A stretch of 64,000 nucleotides of DNA from Neopusillimonas maritima (GTDB lineage: Bacteria; Pseudomonadota; Gammaproteobacteria; Burkholderiales; Burkholderiaceae_B), in assembly GCF_003576595.1 (NCBI RefSeq), contig NZ_NQOU01000003.1, positions 124,001 to 188,000 of the forward strand, given 5' to 3'. Position 1 is the stretch's first letter. Every line of letters starts with the position of its first letter. Positions 56,126 to 64,000 of this stretch are shown here, one piece after another. Under the pieces are notes generated by a model that worked only from the letters and a program-made list of their open reading frames with translations, searched no databases and was not told the origin of the DNA. Position numbers and translations under genes: made by a program.

Positions 56126-56876
56126 GCTCGGCCTCCCCCAAATACACTTCCTTCACCCGATCGTCTGCGGCGATTTCATCCGGGCTGCCTTCGGTTAATA
56201 CCTTGCCGCCTACCAACACAGTAATGCGTTCAGCGAATCGGAACACCAGGCTCATATCGTGCTCAATAAACACAATCGTGACATCGCGTGGGAGCTGGGA
56301 AATCACTTCAAAAAGCTCCTGACTTTCGGCTTGCGGGATGCCGGCCGCCGGTTCGTCCAGCAGCAAGACTTTGGGGCGCGTAGCCAAAGCTAACGCAATC
56401 TCGACCAGACGCTGCTTACCATAAGGTAAATTGCGCGTGCGAGTATTCATTTCCGGCGCAAGGCGCAGCGTCTCCAGCAACGCCACCGCCTCGTCAATTA
56501 ACACCGTTTGCTTTTCAACCGTTTTGTACCATTGCTTATGCAAGCCCTCACGCTCACTGATCGCCAGCACAACCGACTCCAGCACGGTTAAACCGGCAAA
56601 CAGCGTGTTAATTTGGAAGGTGCGCGTCATGCCCAGCTTAACCCGTTCGTGTTGGGGTAAATGGGTAATGTCGCGATCGCCCAGGAACACCTTGCCTCGC
56701 GTGGGCTGCAATGCCCCGGTGAGCATATTGATGTAGGTGGTTTTACCGGCACCGTTAGGGCCGATTAGCGCGTGACGCGCGCCCGGCTTGAACGACAAGG
56801 TCACATCGCTGTTGGCCTGAAACGTCCCCCAGATTTTGGTCAAGCCTTCGGTACGTAGCGTTGTATCCTGGCTCAT
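56118..56876 (-). CDS. LivG-type ABC ATP-binding protein (aromatic-acid locus)
   Basis: 252 residues. Walker A GPNGAGKTTYI (~37-47), GMTRTFQINTLFAG (~80), signature-position LPYGKQRLVEIALAL (~143), Walker B VLLLDEPAAGIP (~163), H-loop FIEHDMSLV (~197). The start at 56876 (MSQDTTLR) is preferred, because its ATG overlaps the permease stop by four bases. Confidence 0.92.
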   Translation of the reverse strand: MSQDTTLRTEGLTKIWGTFQANSDVTLSFKPGARHALIGPNGAGKTTYINMLTGALQPTRGKVFLGDRDITHLPQHERVKLGMTRTFQINTLFAGLTVLESVVLAISEREGLHKQWYKTVEKQTVLIDEAVALLETLRLAPEMNTRTRNLPYGKQRLVEIALALATRPKVLLLDEPAAGIPQAESQELFEVISQLPRDVTIVFIEHDMSLVFRFAERITVLVGGKVLTEGSPDEIAADDRVKEVYLGEAEHE

Positions 56877-57889
56877 GACGCCCCCTTTTCTGCAGCGCGG
56901 TTGCGCCAACGTTCAAGCACCCGGTCAACCGAACCCAGAATCCCGCCGCTGCCCATCATCACAATCACCACCAGCAGCAAGCCAATCCAGAATTGCCAAT
57001 AAACCGGATTAATGTCGGAAATATAGTGATGGGCAAACATGAACACCACCGCCCCAATCATGGCACCATAAAGGCGGCCCGCGCCCCCCAAGACCAGAAT
57101 AATCAACAGGTCGGCCGAACGAATAAACCCGAGTGAGTCGAGCCCCACAAACTGCGTGGTTTGCGCCAGCAACGCACCCGCCACGCCCGCCATCCCCGCA
57201 CTGATGGTGTAAATGGCCACCAAGCGCTTGTCGACGTTAGCGCCAATGGCCGGCATGCGTTTGGCCCCTTCCCGAATGCCAATCAGGCTTAAACCAAAAG
57301 TCGAGCTAACCAGGCGACGCGCGAACAAAAACATAATGAACAACACCGCCAAACTATAGAAATAGCCCGTTTTACCGTATAGATCGATTTCAAAAATGCC
57401 AAACAGCGGCCAGGTGGCGATCCCCCACAAACCATCGGCCCCACCGGTGAAATCGGTTGCTTTATTGGCCACTTCGTACAACATTAAACCGATACCCAGC
57501 GTAACCATAAGCTGGGTCAGCTCATGCCCACGCACCACCAGGAAACTTGTGATGTAGCCCAAAATAGCGGCCAACACCGCGGCAATGAGCAACGCGCTAA
57601 ACGGCTCGCCCCATCCGTGCGTGGACAACAAGCCCGATGTATAGGCGCCCAACCCGAAAAACGCCGCATGACCGAGCGACACAATACCGGCATAGCCCAG
57701 AATCAGGTCGAGCGACAAAGCAAACAGCGCCAGAATCATCATCTGACTGATCAGGACAAGATTGGTCGGAAACAGAAAATAAGCAACAAACGGCAGAATC
57801 CAGAACAGGTATTCAAGTTTGTGCCAACGGTCGTTCGGCACGCGCGGCGCGGGCAAACGATCGACAATGGATAGTGATTGCAAACTCAT
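56873..57889 (-). CDS. LivM-type ABC permease (aromatic-acid locus)
   Basis: 338 residues, LivM family with about nine membrane segments. LDLILGYAGIVSLGHAAFFGLGAYTSG (~60-86, in parts), TFGLSLIGIREGAKRMPAIG (~197) and RSADLLIILVLGGAGRLYGAMIGA (~255). Translationally coupled to both neighbours (ATGA at each end). The unusually long N-terminus (residues 1-35) is polar. Confidence 0.92.
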   Translation of the reverse strand: MSLQSLSIVDRLPAPRVPNDRWHKLEYLFWILPFVAYFLFPTNLVLISQMMILALFALSLDLILGYAGIVSLGHAAFFGLGAYTSGLLSTHGWGEPFSALLIAAVLAAILGYITSFLVVRGHELTQLMVTLGIGLMLYEVANKATDFTGGADGLWGIATWPLFGIFEIDLYGKTGYFYSLAVLFIMFLFARRLVSSTFGLSLIGIREGAKRMPAIGANVDKRLVAIYTISAGMAGVAGALLAQTTQFVGLDSLGFIRSADLLIILVLGGAGRLYGAMIGAVVFMFAHHYISDINPVYWQFWIGLLLVVIVMMGSGGILGSVDRVLERWRNRAAEKGAS

Positions 57890-58752
57890 GCGCGCCTCGT
57901 GATTAAACCGTTAGGGAAAAACAGCAGCAGAATAACCATGAGGACATAGATCACAAATGCCCCGATCTCCGGTACGTAGTATTTGCCCGCCACGTCAAAA
58001 ATACCCAGCACAATCGCGGCCACCAGCGGCCCGCGAATCGTGCCGGCACCGCCCACCGCCACCACAATCAGAAAATACACCATCCACTTCAGGGGGAAGG
58101 TGGGGTCCAGGCCCAGCACATCGATCCCCAGCACCCCACCCAGGCCGGCCAGACCCGAGCCCAGCGCGAAGGTTAGGCTGAAAACCCGGTTCACATTGAT
58201 GCCCAAGCCTTTTGAAGCCTGTTGATTATCGACAGACGCCCGTATTTGTGCACCAAATCGCGTGCGCTCGATAATCAGGCCCAGGGCGATCGTAACCAGA
58301 ACCACCACCCCGATCAGAAACAAACGATATACCCCGAAGCCAATATCGAACACCCGGAATTGCCCACGCAACCAGTCAGGCAGGTTCACCGGTTGAATCG
58401 TTGGCCCCCAGAAAAAGGTGAAGGTGGCAATCACCATGAACACCAAACCAATCGAGAACAAAACCTGGTCAAGCGGGTCGGCCTCATACAGCCGCTGATA
58501 GAGGGTGCGCTCCAGAATAAAACCGGCCAGCGCCGCAGCCAGAAACGCAAGGGGCAACGTAGCCAGAAAAGGCACGCCCAGGCGCGTCATCAGTTCAACG
58601 CTGACATAACCGCCCAGCATGGCGAACGCCCCGTGGGCCAGGTTCACAAAGTTCATCAGACCCATCGTGACCGACAGACCCACACTAATCAGAAACAGCA
58701 GCGCCCCGAAGGCCACGCCGTCGAACACCACACCGATTAAATTGCCCAGCAT
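57886..58752 (-). CDS. LivH-type ABC permease (aromatic-acid locus)
   Basis: 288 residues, about eight membrane segments. VFDGVAFGALLFLISVGLSVTMGLMNFVNLAHGAF (residues ~8-42, in parts), RTRFGAQIRASVDNQQASKGLGINV (~174) and MVYFLIVVAVGGAGTIRGPLVAA (~223). Start at 58752 fits the family (MLGNLIG). First gene of the four-gene transport operon; a terminator of the upstream vanAB genes lies 130 bases before. Confidence 0.92.
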   Translation of the reverse strand: MLGNLIGVVFDGVAFGALLFLISVGLSVTMGLMNFVNLAHGAFAMLGGYVSVELMTRLGVPFLATLPLAFLAAALAGFILERTLYQRLYEADPLDQVLFSIGLVFMVIATFTFFWGPTIQPVNLPDWLRGQFRVFDIGFGVYRLFLIGVVVLVTIALGLIIERTRFGAQIRASVDNQQASKGLGINVNRVFSLTFALGSGLAGLGGVLGIDVLGLDPTFPLKWMVYFLIVVAVGGAGTIRGPLVAAIVLGIFDVAGKYYVPEIGAFVIYVLMVILLLFFPNGLITRRA

Positions 58753-58884
58753 TTCGGCCTCCAGCGTGTTGCACACGACACAAAGCCGTAATTTGATAAA
58801 TTCCAGGACATTGTTGTCTCCGATTTTTGTTTTAAAACACTTAAGTTCATTTCAAAAAATGACACCACCCCAACATTGTTCCAA

Positions 58885-58910
58885 AAAAACGCCGCATAAG
58901 CGGCGTTTTT
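58885..58910. terminator. rho-independent terminator after vanAB
   Basis: AAAAACGCCGC / GCGGCGTTTTT, a perfect 11-bp stem with a four-base loop. On the minus strand it is flanked by seven T residues, 23 bases after the vanB stop. Confidence 0.88.
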
Positions 58911-58932
58911 CTGCAAAAGCTGGGGGAACCCC

Positions 58933-59889
58933 TTATAAATCCAATACCAATACGGAAGATTTCGACCGTGAGCAGCAAGGCGTCATTTGGTCATTAGCCG
59001 CATGTTCGGCATCGGTAAGGTATAAATCCCGATGTTCAGGCTCACCCTCGAGCACGCGAACCAAGCAAGTACCGCAAACCCCTTCCTCACACGAAACAGG
59101 AACGAAAACATCGTTCTCATCGAGTACCTGAGTAATCGACTTATCGGCCGGCACCGTAAATGTTTGCCCGGTACTGGCAATTTTCACTTCGAAAGACTCG
59201 TCGCCGCTTGTATCGACCTCGGCGGCACCAAAATACTCGAGATGAACCTGATCAGTCGCCCAGCCTTTTGCTTTGGCGGTATTAACAACATAGTCGATAA
59301 AACCGGTTGGGCCGCACACATAAATATGCGTTCCTGCTTGCGGCTGCGCAATGATTTCTTCAAGTTTAAGCTTCTGCGCATCATCACCGTTGTCGAAATG
59401 AAACTGCACCCGATCCGCAAAAGCCGACGACTCGATATCGCTTTTGAACGCCATACGTTCGGGGGATCGTGCGCAATAATGCATTTCAAAATCAGCATTA
59501 ATGGCGCCTAACCGCCTGGCCATGCACAAAATGGGCGTGACACCAATACCGCCCGCAAACAACACGGAACGTTGGGATTTCACTAACGGAAAATGATTTT
59601 TCGGTTCACTGATTTGCAACACATCGCCCACATTCACTTTATCGTGAATTGCGGTGGAACCGCCGCGGGATTCGGGATCGCGCAGTACCCCGATGACGTA
59701 CCGATGCTGCTCACCGGAATCATTCAGCAAGGAGTATTGACGGGTCAGGCCGCCGGGAACATTGACGTCGATGTGAGCGCCCGCACTGAACGAAGGCAAG
59801 GTTTTACCATCGGTGCTGGCCAGCTCAAGACTGACAATGTCTTCAGCTTCCTGGGTTTTATTGACGACTTTAACGGAAAGTTGACTCAT
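58933..59889 (-). CDS. vanB: VanB-type oxygenase reductase (FMN/NAD/2Fe-2S)
   Basis: 318 residues, phthalate dioxygenase reductase family. It passes electrons from NADH to the Rieske oxygenase. FMN-binding HIDVNVPGGLTRQYSLLN (~42-59), NAD region VLFAGGIGVTPILCMARRL (~109-127) and YVCGPTGFIDYV (~190), and C-terminal plant-type ferredoxin PVSCEEGVCGTCLVRVLEG (~266-284) with a last Cys in MTPCCS (~308). Its partner is the vanA-type gene 76 bases upstream. The fit to vanillate demethylase is good, but related demethylases for other methoxy-aromatics cannot be excluded. Confidence 0.88.
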   Translation of the reverse strand: MSQLSVKVVNKTQEAEDIVSLELASTDGKTLPSFSAGAHIDVNVPGGLTRQYSLLNDSGEQHRYVIGVLRDPESRGGSTAIHDKVNVGDVLQISEPKNHFPLVKSQRSVLFAGGIGVTPILCMARRLGAINADFEMHYCARSPERMAFKSDIESSAFADRVQFHFDNGDDAQKLKLEEIIAQPQAGTHIYVCGPTGFIDYVVNTAKAKGWATDQVHLEYFGAAEVDTSGDESFEVKIASTGQTFTVPADKSITQVLDENDVFVPVSCEEGVCGTCLVRVLEGEPEHRDLYLTDAEHAANDQMTPCCSRSKSSVLVLDL

Positions 59890-59965
59890 TCAATCATCTA
59901 CTAAGTTGGTTTGACCCACTGGGTGCGGGCGTGAAAAAACCTCCAGCCCGCACCAAGGGTGACCA

Positions 59966-61015
59966 TCAGGCTGAAGCCGTAGCGTTTTCTTCCTGCTCTG
60001 CCTTGACCAAACGATCAATGACACGCCTAGATTGTACGCCACCTGCATCAATATTGAGCATCAGCAGACGACGCTCGGGATGATCATCGAGATTTCGCTG
60101 CTGCGCTTCAAGCACGCTCAGGTCTTGTGTGAAGATTTCACCCTGGCGTACTTTGGTGCGTTCCGTCAGTTCGGCGTCATCGGCCTTGAAGTTACGTGCC
60201 ATACCCCAGAAATACCAATGACTGTTTTCAGTTTCGGGCGTAATAAAGCCAACCACAATGCCGCGCGCACGATCTTTGGGGTCTGCGTCCATGCCCCCTT
60301 TTCCGGTTAACGCCACACCAACGTCGATAAGGACATGACTGGGAGGTGAAAAACGGGAAATCTGCCACCGATCAACCACTGCGGATTCGTCGATACCATT
60401 GGCTCGCATGCCCGCTTTCCAGAAAGGAGGCGCCGTAATTTCATTCATATAGCGGCTGGTAACAACCTTGTCGCCATCAACGTTGGTATCCGGGGGGGAC
60501 TCATCGATTTCTTCCTGACCGATGCTGTCGGCATGAACATACGCTTCATGTGTGAGATCCATGAGGTTGTCAATCATGAGGCGATAGTCACAATTCACAT
60601 GGAACATATCACCACCATACGCCCACTCATCACTAACCGCCCAATCCAGGTGAGGAATAAGCGATTCATCTGCTTTCTCGGGGTTGCCCGGCCATACCCA
60701 AATGAATCCGTATTTTTCAACTACGGGGTAATTTTTAATACAGGGGAAACCACCGACGCGCTGCATTGGCATGGCAACCGTTTTACCGTCACACCCCATG
60801 ACCAGACCATGGTAGCCACAGACCAGGTTACCGTTCTCAACAAACCCAAGGGACAGCGCAGCACCACGATGAGGACAAAAATCTTCCACCGCGGCAACTT
60901 TTCCTTCAACGCCCCGGTAAAAAGCAATCCGTTCGCCGCAAATCTGACGGCCCAGGGGCTTGCCATCGATTTCGTTGGGCATACAGGCAACATACCACGT
61001 GTTTTTGATAAACAT
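59966..61015 (-). CDS. vanA: VanA-type Rieske oxygenase (vanillate O-demethylase oxygenase subunit)
   Basis: 349 residues. Rieske 2Fe-2S ligands in FCPHRGAALSLG (~46-57) and CGYHGLVMGCDG (~65-76); mononuclear iron site NLMDLTHEAYVHAD (~149-162). Normal VanA length. Converts vanillate to protocatechuate and formaldehyde with VanB. The start ATG lies 112 bases from the MarR gene. Together with the neighbouring LIV-type transporter and regulators, it suggests lignin-derived aromatic use. Confidence 0.9.
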   Translation of the reverse strand: MFIKNTWYVACMPNEIDGKPLGRQICGERIAFYRGVEGKVAAVEDFCPHRGAALSLGFVENGNLVCGYHGLVMGCDGKTVAMPMQRVGGFPCIKNYPVVEKYGFIWVWPGNPEKADESLIPHLDWAVSDEWAYGGDMFHVNCDYRLMIDNLMDLTHEAYVHADSIGQEEIDESPPDTNVDGDKVVTSRYMNEITAPPFWKAGMRANGIDESAVVDRWQISRFSPPSHVLIDVGVALTGKGGMDADPKDRARGIVVGFITPETENSHWYFWGMARNFKADDAELTERTKVRQGEIFTQDLSVLEAQQRNLDDHPERRLLMLNIDAGGVQSRRVIDRLVKAEQEENATASA

Positions 61016-61127
61016 ACCGGCCTCGCTGAGTAATAAAGTAAGAGAGCGTCTAAGTTTTTTTGCCAGACGTTCAGTGCACTGAATCTGAAATTATTTTACG
61101 CTCTCGCCCCGTACATGCAACGCGGGT

Positions 61128-61655
61128 TTACCCTAGTTTTTCGACCCCTTTTTCAACTTCGCCCCTGGACGGCGCCGTTTTCGCAGGAACAAAGGGGGCG
61201 CGGCTCTGCATGTTATTAATGTGAACCAATTTTTGCAAAAGGGCCATGAACTGTGCCTCTTCCTGTTGGCTGAAACCATCGAAAAGACGATTATGCAAGC
61301 GGTCGATTCCACCCACGGTTTGCTGCAGCAAGGCTTCACCCTGTTCAGTCAGAAACAACTTACGTTGGCGACGATTGTTCGGATCCAGATCGCGGGTGAG
61401 TAGTTTCTTTTCAGCCAGACGTCCGGCCACGCTGGCAGCCGTTGACGTATCCATGGCAACCAATCCCGCCAATGAGACCTGGTCGATGCCGGGAAACGCT
61501 TTCAAAGTTCGCAAAATAGCGTACTGAACCGGCGTCACCATTTCGCCCAATTCATCATGAAAAATTGAGGCGGATATTTGATGGGCTCGCCGCAAAAGGT
61601 GGCCGGGTTGCGCATAAAGCTCGGCAAGATGTGGATCGGATGACACGTGGCTCAT
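61128..61655 (-). CDS. MarR-family regulator upstream of vanAB
   Basis: 175 residues. Winged helix QVSLAGLVAMDTSTAASVAGRLAEKKLLTRDLDPNNRRQRKLFLTEQG (~58-105, in parts) is typical of MarR/HpaR-type regulators of aromatic catabolism. vanAB are often controlled by a GntR-type VanR, so a MarR protein here is a variation or serves the whole locus. It is co-directional with vanA, 112 bases away. Confidence 0.85.
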   Translation of the reverse strand: MSHVSSDPHLAELYAQPGHLLRRAHQISASIFHDELGEMVTPVQYAILRTLKAFPGIDQVSLAGLVAMDTSTAASVAGRLAEKKLLTRDLDPNNRRQRKLFLTEQGEALLQQTVGGIDRLHNRLFDGFSQQEEAQFMALLQKLVHINNMQSRAPFVPAKTAPSRGEVEKGVEKLG

Positions 61656-61746
61656 GACATTGAATAGTAAGTGACGAAAGTTAGTTGAGAATGGTACTTG
61701 ATAAGCGGGTTGAATGCAGAAGTTTGGTACGACTGCCTACAACGGA

Positions 61747-62649
61747 TTACTTCCCGCGCAGGCGGCGCAAATTCAACTCGCTTACTCTCTCGCGAATAAT
61801 CCCGGCCAAAGTTCGCATGGCGGGCGTGCGCAAATGTCCACGCAGCCAAATCAGACCGGGGGTACGAACGGGTGTAGGACTTTGTAATGGAATAACGCGG
61901 GCGTCATCCAAGCCCACAGCATATTCAGACACAATCGCCGCCGCATTACTCATATTCACGAACTCGAGCATGGGTGCAATCGCATTCATTTCGGCAACAA
62001 CAATCGGCTGCGCATTCGCCATCGAGAAACAATCTTCCAACAGCGCGCGGGTGGCATACGATGGCGGCACCAAAACAATTCGCTGACCATGCAATTCCGC
62101 CATGCGCACAAAGCGGCGGTTGGCAAACAGGTGAGATTTGCCGACAACCAGGCGCATCTCTTCGTTGTACAGGGGTTCGAATAACAAACCACTTATTTTT
62201 TCGGGCCGGTACGTAATCCCGAAGTCCAGGCGACCCGCCTGCAACTCGGCCGCTACCTGATCGCCGGAAAACTCCATGACTTTGACGCAAACCGAGGGAT
62301 GACGCTCAAGGAACAATGCCAGGCTTTGCGGCAAAATACGCATATTGAACGTATGGGTGGCGCCCACACGAACCTCACCCCCCAATTCGCCCGATGTATC
62401 ACGCAGGGTTTTAACGCCCTCCTCGACCTCCTGCAAAGCCCTCTGGGCATACTCCAGGAACGCCTCTCCACGCTCGGTCATGATTACGCGTTTTCCAACC
62501 CGCTCGAAAAGCTTGCATGACAACTCGTCTTCAAGCTGCTTGATTTGGTGCGACAGCGTCGACTGGGTCACATGGACTTTTTCCGCTGCTTGAGTAAAAC
62601 TGAGTTGCTCTGCCAACGCAACGAAATAGCGTAAATGTCTTAACTCCAT
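61747..62649 (-). CDS. LysR-family transcriptional regulator
   Basis: 300 residues. N-terminal helix-turn-helix MELRHLRYFVALAEQLSFTQAAEKVHVTQSTLSHQIKQLEDEL (residues ~1-43, in parts), inducer-binding domain ~88-295 (VRVGATHTFNMRILPQSLALFLERHP). Resembles CynR/CatR-type members. The start at 62649 is selected at MELRHL because upstream codons lack homology. Divergent from the binding protein gene at 62885, with a 235-base intergenic region, so probably controls it. Confidence 0.9.
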   Translation of the reverse strand: MELRHLRYFVALAEQLSFTQAAEKVHVTQSTLSHQIKQLEDELSCKLFERVGKRVIMTERGEAFLEYAQRALQEVEEGVKTLRDTSGELGGEVRVGATHTFNMRILPQSLALFLERHPSVCVKVMEFSGDQVAAELQAGRLDFGITYRPEKISGLLFEPLYNEEMRLVVGKSHLFANRRFVRMAELHGQRIVLVPPSYATRALLEDCFSMANAQPIVVAEMNAIAPMLEFVNMSNAAAIVSEYAVGLDDARVIPLQSPTPVRTPGLIWLRGHLRTPAMRTLAGIIRERVSELNLRRLRGK

Positions 62650-62884
62650 TGAACTCTCCCGGCATACATCGCACAACAAATCACACAAAGAACACTTCCA
62701 TCGACAACATCGATAGTTATTGAATGGAAAACTTCATTTTTATTCATGCAAGGCCGAAAGTAAACTTGTTTGACGCACTATCCGTGCTGACGTTTTCAGA
62801 GATTCGAACAAAGGTCAAATGCAGTAATGAAAATGCCGGACAAAGGCATATCAATAAATTAAACGCATCCCGGAGGAGACACCT

Positions 62885-64000
62885 ATGACCACACGACGTC
62901 AATTCAATAAACTGGCTGCCATGGGCACACTGGGCCTTGCTGCCCCCACTATTCTTTCCACCAAGGCATTCGCGGCCGACAAGCCAATCAAAATTGGTGC
63001 CAGCGTCTCGCTTACCGGTCCACTGGCCAGTACACGTGCCGGCGAAATCGGTTATCAACTTTGGCGCGACGACGTCAACGCCGCAGGTGGATTACTGGGA
63101 CGCAAAGTCGAATTTGTTATTTACGACGACCAAAGCAGCGCGTCAAATGTACCCGCCATTTATTCGAAACTTGTCGATGTCGATAAAGTCGATGTACTGA
63201 TCTCTCCATACGGTGCCAACCTTTCGGCGCCACTTATGCCATTTATAAAGCAACGCAACCTGTTCATGGTGGGGATGTTCGCACTGGCCGGCAACGATCG
63301 TGCTCGCTCCAACAAGTATTTTCATGCCTGCCCTTGGGGGCCTGACTCCATGCTGGGCTGGGCACGCGGCTTCTTTGATATTGCCAAGTCCATTAACGCC
63401 AAGCGTATCGCCATCATCAATTCCGACCTGGAGTTTTCCTCCAGCGCCGCGCAAGGTGGCGCACAGGTAGCCAAAGAATACGGCATGGAAGTGGTCATGA
63501 ACCAAAGCTATCCGCCAAACACAAGCGACTTCTCGGCCATTTTGCGTAATATCAACAATGTTGCCCCCGATGCCGTCTTTGTGTGCTCCTACCCGGCTGA
63601 CAGCGCCGCCATCATCCGGGGCGTCAAGGAAATTGGCATCAACGATAGCGTACAAATATTCGGCGGCTCAATGATTGGGCCGCAATACGGATCTTTGCTG
63701 GGTTCTCTGGGCGAAGATCTCAACGGTCTGGTCAATATCACCACATTCGTTCCAGAACCCACGTTGCAATCACCCGGCATTGAAAGCTTCTTCAAACGCT
63801 ACACACCCATTGCAATTGAACAAAAACTGGATCCTCTCGGTTTCTATATCCCGCCCTTCTACTATGTTGCAGGACAAATTATTGAGGCCGGCGTTAAAGG
63901 GTCAGAATCCGTTGATATTGAAAAAATGGCGCAATATCTTCATGCCAACCCCATTGACACGATTGTCGGCAAAGTGGCATTCAACGACATCGGCGACTGG
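62885..64000 (+). CDS. branched-chain-type ABC substrate-binding protein (3' end outside window)
   Basis: 372 codons are visible. A GGAGG site lies eight bases upstream of the ATG. The N-terminus MTTRRQFNKLAAMGTLGLAAPTILS (in parts) has a twin-arginine-like motif (RRQFNK) and hydrophobic core, cleavage near AFA-ADKP. Peripla_BP_6 fold: KIGASVSLTGPLASTRAGEIG (~35), FVIYDDQSSASNVPAIYSKL (~78), ISPYGANLSAPLMPFIKQRN (~102). It probably supplies ligand to the livFGMH-type transporter at 55412-58752, which has no binding protein of its own. Aromatic or small acid ligand inferred. Confidence 0.88.
   Translation, partial: MTTRRQFNKLAAMGTLGLAAPTILSTKAFAADKPIKIGASVSLTGPLASTRAGEIGYQLWRDDVNAAGGLLGRKVEFVIYDDQSSASNVPAIYSKLVDVDKVDVLISPYGANLSAPLMPFIKQRNLFMVGMFALAGNDRARSNKYFHACPWGPDSMLGWARGFFDIAKSINAKRIAIINSDLEFSSSAAQGGAQVAKEYGMEVVMNQSYPPNTSDFSAILRNINNVAPDAVFVCSYPADSAAIIRGVKEIGINDSVQIFGGSMIGPQYGSLLGSLGEDLNGLVNITTFVPEPTLQSPGIESFFKRYTPIAIEQKLDPLGFYIPPFYYVAGQIIEAGVKGSESVDIEKMAQYLHANPIDTIVGKVAFNDIGDW

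Overview
The window looks like a chromosome segment of a betaproteobacterium of the order Burkholderiales, most likely family Alcaligenaceae (Bordetella/Pusillimonas relatives). This rests on the housekeeping block cysS - AlkA-like glycosylase - accA - tilS - lysC - tRNA-Ser, on TPP-riboswitch-controlled thiC, and on the abundance of periplasmic-binding-protein ABC transporters. It is inferred from gene content only; no database search was possible.

Left part (1-15,900). A truncated FMN-dependent alpha-hydroxy-acid dehydrogenase gene and tRNA-Arg(ACG) are followed by a scrap of phage head genes (connector, adaptor) and a copy of a tRNA-Ser 3' end. Then comes a complete histidine-utilisation-type cluster on the minus strand, hutU-hutD-hutF-hutG-hutI (copy A), whose hutD carries an amber codon at codon 27. 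Divergent from it are an acyl-CoA ligase gene and a fused FlK-like thioesterase/DsbA-family (kappa-class GST-like) isomerase gene. Next are an NMT1-type ABC transporter and a HutC-family repressor gene. The segment ends in decayed phage tail-fibre C-terminal cassettes, two direct and one inverted, around a small zinc-ribbon gene. Phage debris therefore flanks hut copy A on both sides.

Middle part (15,900-42,300). A mandelate-racemase-type enolase, ychJ, the TPP riboswitch with thiC, an EamA transporter, fetAB and tas are followed by hut copy B on the plus strand. Copy B consists of a divergent hutC, a five-gene branched-chain-type ABC transporter, then hutU-hutD-hutF-hutG-hutI, all intact. 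A convergent MarR gene heads a cluster of NMT1-type ABC transporter genes with two permeases, a 3-hydroxyacyl-CoA-dehydrogenase homologue and an octopine/nopaline-dehydrogenase homologue. An AT-rich scar with a 5'-truncated orphan gene lies just downstream of tRNA-Ser(GCT).

Right part (42,300-64,000). This is core genome (lysC, tilS, accA, AlkA-like, cysS, a TPR lipoprotein-like gene, a peptidyl-prolyl isomerase, lpxH, uppP, a TerC-CBS-CorC protein, suhB, trmJ, mscS). It is followed by an aromatic-acid locus: livFGMH-type transporter, vanB, vanA, marR, lysR, and the start of a periplasmic binding protein gene running off the edge.

The most interesting aspects concern the two inverted, diverged hut clusters. 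Neither has hutH (histidine ammonia-lyase) beside it. They are served by two different transporter classes, two HutC paralogues and three near-identical operators of the form TTGTATAKACAW. Copy A is also tied, through a shared divergent promoter with a perfect operator, to a CoA-ligase/thioesterase-isomerase pair. This may be a route that feeds urocanate, or a urocanate-like imidazole acrylate, into the Hut pathway without histidine; that route is a hypothesis.
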